Positions 24,322 to 44,200 of a stretch of 64,000 nt of DNA are shown here, in pieces (the first letter of the stretch is position 1; each line of letters starts with the position of its first letter). This DNA comes from Salvelinus alpinus (lineage: Eukaryota > Chordata > Actinopteri > Salmoniformes > Salmonidae): contig NC_092093.1 in NCBI RefSeq assembly GCF_045679555.1, forward strand, positions 62,264,365 through 62,328,364. Direction: 5' to 3'. Under the pieces are notes generated by a model, which was not told the origin of the DNA, did no database searches, and saw only the letters and a program-made list of their open reading frames with translations. A program made the translations under genes and the position numbers.

Positions 24322-24599
24322 GACGTTGGAGGGGGGTGTTTGTCTCTGACTGTAGCCATCCATAATCTTTGTGTGGCCGAAAAGTTGTTTGAGAAAATCA
24401 CAGCCTGTTGAAGACCTGGAACTGACAAAACGACGGTTTGGTCGCGCGTTTTCGGTGGTTATGGTAAGACATAATGACAAAACTGTTTTGAATCCAGTTT
24501 ATGTCACTGAAAGAAAGTTTGACTAATAGTGTAAAAGATTTAACTCCGGGTCTTTGACTTGTGCACACATGTATGTAGTGTGTCTTCTCCAGTGCAACG

Positions 24600-24805
24600 A
24601 TGTTCGCATACCGCGTGCGTGCGCTCGTTGCAACAATAATACTGGTTTTGGCAAGTACTGTACAAGCTCGTGTGGTGTGCATTGGTGGTTTCACACTTCA
24701 AACTAACCAACCACTCTTCGTTCTTTCTCCTTTGCGTTCTCTTAAATTTCACAGAATATTTCGTGGGCTATCAGCGGAACAGAGTGTGAGCTCCAGAAAC
24801 CGAAC

Positions 24806-24809
<4 letters not shown>
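24600..24809 (+). other. Possible upstream ORF overlapping the gpt start
   Basis: A 69-codon frame with a hydrophobic N-terminal segment (VRALVATIILVLASTVQA) ends in TGA at 24807-24809, overlapping the gpt ATG as ATGA. If this DNA is in the gpt 5' leader, the frame could lower gpt translation. If the TTTCACAG at about 24746-24753 is a splice acceptor, most of the frame would be removed. It is not proposed as a real protein. Confidence 0.3.
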
Positions 24810-33111
<8,302 letters not shown>

Positions 33112-33129
33112 CCCCACTCACCTTCATCT

Positions 33130-33510
33130 CCCCTTCTCTTCCCAGTCTGGTCTGTAACAAAACCCCACCCCTCTTCCTAGTACGGTCCGATCTGTAACAA
33201 AACCCCACCCCTCTTCCTAGTCCGGTCTATAACAAAACCCCACCCCTCTTCCTGGTCCGGTCTGTAACAAAACCCCCCCCTCTTCCCAGTCCGGTCCAGT
33301 CTGTAACAAAACCCCACCCCTCTTCCCGGTCCAGTTTGTAACAAAACCCCACCCCTCTTCCCGGTCCGGTCTGTAACAAAACCCCACTCCTCTTCCCGGT
33401 CCGGTCCAGTCTGTAACAAAACCCCACCCCTCTTCCCAGTCCGGTCCAGTCTGTAACAAAACCCCACCCCTCTTCCCAGTCCGGTCTGTAACAAAACCCC
33501 ACCCTTCCTC
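33130..33510. repeat. Minisatellite in the gpt 3' UTR
   Basis: A unit of 36-42 bp containing CTGTAACAAAACCCCACCCC and TCTTCC(C/T)(A/G)GTCCGGTC is repeated about ten times, starting 20 bp after the gpt stop codon. It is C-rich on the mRNA strand. Open frames on the other strand across it are only repeat translations. Confidence 0.9.
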
Positions 33511-34035
33511 CTCAGGAACTGGATGGAGAGATGGTGAAAATATCTAACTGAAAGCGTGCCAGTGCGTTACCAACACACCCCCTGCTCGAGACTCTCCACT
33601 CTAGTGTCCTAGACTTGACATTAAAAGAGGAGCAATGTGTTAAGAAACTGCACTTTTTAGCATGGCATGCTGTTCTGTTTCAGCTAATTGTTTAAATCGT
33701 GTGTCAGACAGCATCTGCACAGTGTACATATGTGATAATGTTTTAGTCATTTTCAGTTCATGACTATAACTGATTGTCAGTTGAGGGTTTTACTTAGGCT
33801 GTAAAATAATTGGCAGAACATCTAGTTTTACAGGTTATACAGCTACATTATGATCAGTCGTACTAATATCAGTAAATAGTTGGCAGAGGTGTGCTTTTAT
33901 TGCATTCCAGAGGGAGTGCAATGGCTGTTGCGTTGAAAAGGATACTGTGAACTACTGTGTGTACGATGAACACTCTGAATGTAGCTACAGTATTTAATAA
34001 CCATGTTGATTTTATCTTGAATTGTAAAAATATAA

Positions 34036-34041
34036 ATTAAA
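34036..34041 (+). terminator. ATTAAA polyadenylation signal of gpt
   Basis: ATTAAA is followed by GTGTAATTTCTATGTCTTGGTTTG, a plausible GT-rich downstream element. It gives a 3' UTR of about 0.95 kb for gpt. The mRNA end would be near 34055. Confidence 0.55.
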
Positions 34042-35172
34042 GTGTAATTTCTATGTCTTGGTTTGCTCATGCCTTGTCTGTGCACCACATCAGTGTGGGA
34101 AGCTGAAAGTACTTATACAAAAAAAATGAGCTCTTATCGTATGCTCTGAAAATGTTTATGACAATGTCACCTATTATATGAGTTCACAAGACGGCACAAA
34201 CAGATGTGGGAGCAGGCTGTACTACATTTGACTATTTTGTACATTTTTCAAAAACCATGTAAAAATGCATTATGGGGTTACAAGGTATGTCAAACAATGT
34301 CCACCAGGAGGAGACGCCTCACTGCTTGAACGAATGGGGTCTAGTAACAAATGATTGGCATAATAGAGACGCCAGTAGACTTTGACAGTCACTATTGTAA
34401 CCAATCCCAAATGCAGATGTGCTGTAGGTGGGCGGGCACTAAACAGGAAATTTGCTCAATCGATGCAGCTTCTGCTCCACACTGCACATGTTTGTAAATT
34501 ATCCATGTATTCAATATTTTGTTATCTTTATTAATATGCAATATTAGACAGTTGAGTTTGTATCCGGACGCTTGCTTTACTGGTCTTCTGAAATCTCATC
34601 CCAAGAAATAATATCCTTTGACGGTAAGTTGCTAGCTAGGATAGCCAACTGTTAGCTATACTAGCTAGCTATCATATGTTTTTTTCAATATCTATATAAC
34701 GTTAGCTAGTATATACTTTCCCAGATCTATTTGAACTATTGGCCATAACTAGCTACGTAGGCAGGCCTTTTGACCATTGACGTTGGCAAGCTAGCTTGCT
34801 GAGTACTAGCAAAGACCGGCTGAAACCGAAGAGTATGAAGATAGGCTAAAACTGCTTCTCCAATAGAAATCCCCGATCACACTTGTGGGCGATGTCATGG
34901 CGACGTTGGCTAGTTAAGCTCATGCGTGCATGTGCAGGCCGTCGAATCAAAGCCATTCCGATATTAAGTCGTTTTTTACCAAATTAAAACGTGTCAGTTT
35001 GTCACTTTCACGAGGTTGGAGTAATAACATGTTCAACTATTTAATACATTGGTTCGAATCTAGATTGTGCGTTCAGATTTCGAGAAATTTAACAACTAAG
35101 GAATCATTTTTCACTTCTCAAACCCATGCCCGGTCTGTTCAGCCTCGCGACCTTGCCCCTCTGGGTTGGTAG
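34042..35172. other. Intergenic DNA between gpt and emc9, with candidate emc9 leader exon
   Basis: No coding exon is seen. A candidate 5' non-coding exon of emc9 could end at 34623, where TTTGACG is followed by the good donor GTAAGT. Its partner would be the acceptor CTACAG at 41274-41279, just before the emc9 ATG. The intron would then be 6.7 kb and contain the whole hAT/Tc1 nest. Stretches rich in GCTAGCTA occur at 34628-34800. This is inference only. Confidence 0.3.
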
Positions 35173-35744
35173 CAGTGTTTCCAACTAATTTTCAGGGTAA
35201 ATTGCTAGAGCCAGGTTGATTTGTTGCTAAATTACGTTACTCAAATTGACTGGCTATCCCGGGAAAAAATATGATTTGACATTTGTTCAGGTACAGACTC
35301 CCACTCCTTTCTGTACTTCTGGCTGTACAATTTTGATTGAGAAATGTTAATTGATGTTGTAAGTTCTGTTCAAGATCAAACATTCGTGACCAACTATATT
35401 CATTGGGTTTGGCTCGTCGACTGAATGCTGCTGCCGTCAGCCAACAATGATTTGCAATTTGCTGAAATTGCTGCTGCCTGTGCACGAGCTGAGCGCATGC
35501 TGCTGACGTCACTCACAATGCACTTTTGCAGCCAGGCACATGTGTTGTGACTGAGTGTGTGACAGAGAAAATCGTTTTTGTGTCATTTAGAGGGAAAATG
35601 CGTGCATTTTAGCGTTTGAGTCACTTTTCAAAAGTTGCTAAAAGTTCCAAATACATTTTTTAAAGTAGCTAAATTTGTTGCTAGGTGCTGTTTGAAAAAA
35701 AAGTTGCCAGGGTAGTCTGAAAAGTTGCTAAATTGGCATCACTG
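35173..35744. mobile_element. hAT-like non-autonomous element (candidate)
   Basis: It starts CAGTGTTTCCAACTAATTTTC and ends GTTGCTAAATTGGCATCACTG, giving inverted CAGTG...CCAA termini. AAAGTTGCTAAAAGTTCC and GTTGCTAGGTGCTGTTTGAAAA fill the right half. The flanking 8-mers do not match (GTTGGTAG against GGTCGTTC), perhaps because another element abuts at the right side. Confidence 0.5.
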
Positions 35745-37284
35745 GGTCGTTCGCGAACGAGTTAGAGCCGAATCTATTTCTAAAAATAAATACAAAATTA
35801 AGATATGAATAATCAAAAGATTAAAATTAATAGAATTAACTAATTAAAAGAACGAAAAAATGAATAAAATAATATAGGCCTAAATGCTCAAGCGCACACA
35901 CATTCGTTCTGACTGTCTGCTCAGACTAACAGCCTCACCTGTTGTTCCTGTCAATCAGACACGCAGTGTCAACCAATGATCCAAAGATGCGTGAGGGAGG
36001 GCTGAGCCAACTCACTCACAGTCACACACTTAGCAGCCGAGGAGAGAGAGGAAGGACAGCTGCGAAACAGCTGAAAAAATGAGTCGGAAACACCAGTAGC
36101 ATTTGGATGCGTTTTAATAATGTAGACAATGTTAGTGTAGAATTTGCCAAAACAAAATCTCATATAAAGCCGGTTCTACATACAACCTACACCGGCATAT
36201 GCGAACTGTGAAGCTATCTGTAGCGGAGCTTCGAGAAACTAGCGGGCCTGCTGGTGATAGTGGTGGAGCCAGCACCTCCACACGTGGAGATGTATCCACT
36301 CAGTCAAGTTGGCCTGCTCTGCGACCCACAGCATCGCAGTCTTCTATGGGCCAGTTTATGCCAAACGTCTATGTCTGTAGCAAAACAAGGCCAAATTGAT
36401 ATTGCATTGGCAAAAATGATTGCCAACGATTTCCAGGAATTTACGATGGTGGAGGACAGAGGTTTTAGAAATTATAGCAATAGCCTAAATCCAATGTACA
36501 CAATTCAAAGCAGGAAAACTCTTTAAAAATCACGTATTCCACAACTGTACGAGAGCACACAGGCTTCAGTGCAGGAAAGAGTCCAAAAAGCTACTGCAGT
36601 TTGCCTTACCACTGACTGCTGGACATCAAGGGTAACCACTTCTTACATGTCGGTTACATGTCACTTCATTGAAGATTTTTCAATGTCTAGCTGTCTTCTG
36701 GACTGCTTTGAGTTCAGTGACAGACACACTTCAGAGAACTTAGCAGAGGAACTGTTGAGAGTGGCCAGAGAATGCCAAGTAGATGGAAAAGTGGTCTGTT
36801 GTGTTAGCGACAATGTAGCTAATAACGACAATGCAGCCAAAGCCATGAAACATAACCAAAGCCATGAAAATGTTTAAATGGACCCATCATCCATGTCTTA
36901 CCCACACAATACACCTGATTGTAAGAGATGCTCTAAAGGTGATTTAGCCCACTGTGGACAAAGTGAAAGCAGCTGTGGAATACTATCACAGGAGCACAGT
37001 AGCTGCCCAGATGGGGATGCCTGAGCTGAGGCCTAAACAAGACTGCTCTACAAGGTGGAATTCAACATTTTATATGTTGAAGCGGTTTCTGGAGTCAAAG
37101 GATGTCATCTCTACCCTGGCCATTGTCAATGCACCTGTTGATGCTCAGACCCAAGAGGAATGGGAGGTGGTGGAGGTGTGCAGAGTCCTGGAACCCTTTG
37201 AGCAGGTCACTGTGGAGATCAGTGGAGAGAGGTACAGTATGCAGTTATTACTACATCATTATTTAATCCAGTATTATATATGTA

Positions 37285-38889
<1,605 letters not shown>

Positions 38890-39908
38890 TATATGAGCAG
38901 TAGATGAGAATGTAGTATCAGTAGACAAAACATGAACCTGAACTAATAAGTTACTGTTCTCTCTTTTCAGCTATGTGACAGCCTCAAAAATGATACTCCT
39001 GTGTAAGGGTCTGCAGCGATTCACAGCCAGCCGCCAGAGAGAAGAAAATGTAACCACAGGACATGTGACAGAGTTGATGGACAGAAACCGCTGCACTTGA
39101 CCCCAGGTTTAAGTTAGCCTTCAGTGATGCCAGAGCGATTGATGAGGCTCTTTAAAGAATAACCTCAGCAGCAGGGAGGGACAGCCCCAGCAGTCAGCTG
39201 GCTCAGGCACCAGGGCAACAGGAAGAAGAGGGATCAGATGGAGCAGAAGCACCAGCAGTAGTGCCACAAACGTCTGCTGTTTGGATGCTGTTCGACGAGA
39301 GAGCAACTGGGGATGCAGCATGAAGGAATCCCTCAGCAGATGCCATAATGGAGGTCCGATCCTATTTGGAGGAGCCCCGCCTCCAAAGATCTGCAGATCC
39401 TCTGAGCAGGTGGAAGAACAAGGTCTCTGTCTACCCACGGCTTACTAAAGTCATGACAGGGAGACTGCATAGTAGCCACATCCAGTACCTCTGAGAGGGT
39501 CTTCTCAAAAACGGGACAAATAATTACTGAGAGAAGAAACCGCATCAGCCCCCCGAAAGTGAGGCAGCTTGCATTTCTGAATGCAAATCTCTCATAAAAG
39601 CAAAATATGGTCAGCATTGCTGTGTGCTGCTGGTTATAACATGGCAATAAAGAAGAGAGAGAGACCAGTTTAATGTTTTAAGTGGGATGCTGCAGTTTTG
39701 CACATTGATATTTATTTTTCTTTGATATGGTACAATATTCTATTATTATGTTATTCAGATTGTGTTAGTTTTGAGTTGTTACACTTATATGCACTTTGTT
39801 TATATATTTTTTCAAAGAGCCGTTTGGGAGCCAAAAGAGCCGGCTCTTTTCGGTGAGCTGAGCCGAACGAGCCGGCTAACTGAAAAGAGCCGGAATGCCC
39901 ATCACTAC

Positions 39909-41281
39909 TCTGTGGTGGTACTTCTTCGATGACGTATAACGGCGGTTGGCATCCAATAAATGTTGCATTACTGCCACCTACTAGACTGGAGTATAACTCT
40001 CTTATACTTTGTTTGGAGGGGGAAAAAATCAACAAATACCCTACCATCTAACCCTGCACTCACTAAAAACCCACCACCATTACTCAACTATTTAAATCTA
40101 TCTAGTCCTACCTCAGGCCAACAGCCTGAAAGGACGGGATACCACCACTTACCCTGTAAGTCTTCTGATGTCAAGTCTCGTACACCCAAATACCTCTGTA
40201 GCTGTCACCAGAACCTCAACCTGCCTCTCGCACTGGACACTTCTGATTCCCAGCCCTATGGGCACCCCTACAATTATACAATTAACACAGACCACTACTT
40301 TCCCCAATGCTACACATTCCTTTGTCTCATGCCCTTCTGTACACTTCTCACTTCCTAGGAACCTCCCTCCTACACGCTGCTGCTAAAAGCCCATAAGCTT
40401 GACACCTATAACAACGTAATGTATTTCGGCACAAAAGCTTGTATAGGATAACTTACATATCCTAATCACTTTGTCGGCAAAGACTCAACATCAAAACTCA
40501 AAAGAACAAGGGAATCTTCCCCTTCAGTTGGTCAACTTTAACATTTACCGCTACCCAGTAATCACTCCTTTCACTGGCACCCTTTTCTTGGGAGCAAAAC
40601 AATTCACATCTCTTGTCCCCATTCATTTAACGCGGAGCTCCTGCTCCCTCCGACCAGCAGAAACACAAACAGTTATCACCAGACCACTTCTGATTACCCT
40701 CACCGATTCCACAGCACCCAACTGTTTTCACCCTCTCTGAAACCACAAATGGATCAGCCAAAAGCTCCACAAAAAAAAAAAAAAAATGTCACTCCTACTG
40801 TCACAGACTCATCTTTATCCTGACCCTCGGTGCAAGCCTCCGGGCCCCGAGAACTTCACCACACCTACCCCCTCTGATACTTCACCCTCACTCACTTCCA
40901 TTTCTCCTGCTGTCTTTGAGCCGGCGTATCATTTCTACTTTCTTCTAACAAGGGGGCTACAAGCTAGCTAGCTAGAGCAGTCAATCAATGTCCAAAACAA
41001 TGGTTTGCTGTGTGTCTTTTGATCTAACTGCTTGGGCATCCCTCCCTGGCTCTAACAATATTGGTTGGATGTATTAGTGCAGTTGAAAAGGGTTCTTATT
41101 GTGTCATCCAGTGAGTTTGCAATGCAAAGATTTATTACTAAACCTTATTTTTTAGTCTGTCAGCATTCATGTCATTACATCTTCTGTCATCAAGTTGCTC
41201 AAATCAAGCCCTGACTAGTGTTTTTGGCCAGGTGTTTTGCTGCATGTTCTCAGATCTGTGTACCCTTTTCTGTCTACAGTC
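39909..41281. other. Intergenic or intronic DNA before the emc9 start codon
   Basis: 39930-40400 holds a dispersed repeat (GGCGGTTGGCATCCAATAAATGTTGCATTACTGCCACC) of unknown class. The C-rich open frames at 39960-40971 look non-coding. A poly-A run lies at 40770-40785. The acceptor CTGTCTACAG at 41270-41279 precedes the emc9 ATG by two bases, which implies a spliced leader. Confidence 0.45.
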
Positions 41282-44200
41282 ATGGGGGAGGTTGAGTTGT
41301 CCTGTCTCGCCTATGTGAAGATGTACCTGCACGCCTGTCTGTTTCCACGGTGCAGTGTCAATGGGCTGCTGTTGTCATCCAGCCCAGCAGGTGGCGCTGT
41401 GTGTGTGACAGACTGCGTTCCCTTGCTTCACACTCACCTACCATTGGCTCCCATCACCCAGCTGGCTCTCACACAGGTAACCACCTAATAACCTGTGGTC
41501 TTTGCTGTCCAACATACAGTATGTCAGAAATGATCAAACACAAGTAGCCTAACTACTCGTTCTTACCTGGCAGTGGTGCATGTACATTGTGGTTCAGTCT
41601 TTTGGCTTGTCATGTATTTATGTGCTGTAATGTATCATACCTTCTTTGCTTCAGGTGGATGTATGGTGTGCACAGACACAGCAGAGGATTGTAGGATACT
41701 ACCAAGCCAATGCCTGTGTGTCAGACAGCAGGTGTGTGTGTCCCACTGTGGTTCAGCTTCACCATTGACTCTGTGGATGTTAATTTCTCTATCATGTGGT
41801 TTCAGCGGCCTGTAAGCCTGCTTATCACATGCGTTAAACAATAACCGCTCCTTCTCTCTCCCCTTCGCTGGGCAGCCCTACGCCATGCGCGTTGAAGATT
41901 GCAGACAAGATCGCCGAGCAGTGTAACAATGCAGTTTTGTTAATGGTAGGCATCCACTGTGGTGTTATTGTGTGTGTGTGTCCAAGCCCACAATGCAGCA
42001 GCTTTTTGGTAAATCTTTCTGATGTGTGTCTGCATCCCCTTCTCTCTAACTGTGACCTGTGTGGCTTGTCAGATTGATGGTGGAAAGATGTCTCCTGACT
42101 ACAGGGTGCCTCCCATCGTGATGTATGAGCGAAAAGATACCCGCTGGACCCTCAAAGACAAACACACGTAAGATCTGGACATCTCTGCTATCCTTCTTTC
42201 AAGATAGTTAATTACCATTTGCTTTTCTGTTGATAGCACACCTCTATCAAGTACATTCACAGTAGCTGTGGCTGTAGCAGCTGTGTAGGACTACATTGTG
42301 TTGAAGAGAAAGCTCAGGGGAGAGGGTGTGTGTTTCTTTGTTAACAACAGCCGGTGCGCAATCTCTAATATTAAGGAAGTCTGTTTGCTTGAGTTAGAAT
42401 ACCTCATGATAAGCTGTAGACCATACATTTTACCAAGAGAGTTTATCTATATTATTCGTAGCCATCTATTTAGCACCACAAAACCAATGCTGGCACTAAG
42501 ACCGCACTCAACGAGCTGTAAAGGGCCAGAAGTAAATAAGAAAATGCTCACCCAGAGGTGGTGCTCCAAGTGGCTGGTGACTTTGATGCAGGAAAACTTA
42601 AATCGGTTTTACCTCATTTCTACCAGCATGTCACCTGTGCAACTAGAGGGGGAACACCTCTAGATCACCTTTACTCCACACACAGAGATGCATACTTAGC
42701 TCTCCCTCGTCCTCCATTTGGCATATCTGACTATAACTCTATCCTCCTGATTCTTGCTTACAAGCAAAAACTCAAACAGGAAGCACCAGTGACTTGCTCA
42801 ATATGGAAGTGGTCCAAAGAAGCGGATGTTCAATTACAGACTGTTCCGGGATTCATCCGAAGGCACTGAGGAGTTCACCAGATCAGTCACCGGCTTCATT
42901 AATAAGTGCATCAACGATGTCGTCCCCACAATTACCTTACGTACATATCCCAACCAGAAGCCATGGATTACAGGCAATATCCGCACTGAGCTAAAGGCTA
43001 GAGCTGCCGCTTTCAAGGTGCGGGAGACTAATCCGGACGTTTATAAGAAATCCTGCTACGTCCTCTGAGGAACCATCAAACAGGCAAAGCGTCAATACAG
43101 GACCAAGATCGAATCCTACTACACCGGCTCTAATGCTCGTCAGATGTGGCAGGGCTTGCAAACTATCATGGATTACAAAGAGAAACCCAGCCCAGTCCAG
43201 TGTCATGAGCCTACCAGATGAGCTAAATACTTTCTATGCTCGCTTCGAGGCTAGTAACTCTGGACCATGCATGAGAGCACCAGCTGTTCGGGACGACTGT
43301 GTGATCATGCTCTCCGTAGCCGATGTGAGAAAGAACTTTAAACAAGTTAACATTCACAAGGCCGCAGGAGAAGATGAATTACCAGGACGCGTCCTCAGAG
43401 CATGTGCTGACCAGCTGGCAAGTGTCTTCACTGACATTTTCAACATCTCCCTACCCAGTCTGTAATACTTACATGTTTCAAGCAGACCACCATAATCCCT
43501 GTGCCCAAGAATGCAAAAGTGTCACGAGAATTTTCAATCCCAATGATAATAACTGACAATCAATTGCTCTGACCAATCCCCGAGATCTGTAAGACCATGG
43601 GTTTAATAATAATTAGTCAAAGACTCAGCTTATGCAAAAAGATAGTACAGTTTATTCACAAGAACGCTGTGAAGTCCATTATACAAAGACGTACATTTTA
43701 TAGCTGCGCACATACTTCCACACAAACAGTAGATATCCTACGCACATACATACACACAAACAGTAGGTGAGTTTTATCCTTCTCCATAGTTCTCACCACT
43801 GTGTATCACTACCCAGCCGACAGTTCCATTCCCCCGAGATTAGGGGAACCTTGAGAAGTACTCCCTATGCTGTCATGTTTCTCAGAGGCCTAGCCAGGTT
43901 GGTCCAAACACAGTTTAATTGTTCTTGTTTTTTTTCGTCGGCACACATACAAGTTCAAATCCTAAACTACGCCTTGCTCAGACAGTCTGTGTTTTTCCAC
44001 TATACAGATACATTGTTTAATCTAATTCTGACTAAAACTACACTCATCATCAGATTATAATTTTATGATTCTAATCAATTTCATACAATTATAAGGTTTC
44101 AAAGTGGAATTATTTTATCATTATCTTTCAACATATACATTATTTTATCAAAAAGTAACCCAAAAGTGACTATCGCCTCGTTGCACTCCCATCTGTAGAG

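Larger units (their letters stand above)
21126..24599. other. Intergenic DNA between ppp1r16a flank and gpt
   Basis: No gene is supported. It contains a TAG microsatellite (21594-21624), a dispersed repeat with a hammerhead-like core (about 22840-23040), part of an unnamed repeat (23829-23975), a MITE (24040-24160) and an inverted repeat (24237-24321). The short open frames at 21676-22191 and 23156-23461 lack domains. Confidence 0.5.

Noticed and set aside
33177-33502. Several 80-105 aa minus-strand frames rich in TGPGRGVGFCY repeats
   Set aside because: They are translations of the minisatellite in the gpt 3' UTR and appear in all frames; not genes.
40471-40971. Plus-strand frames with many Pro, Ser and Thr
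   Set aside because: C-rich repeat-like DNA with no domain, no splice context and a poly-A run in the middle.
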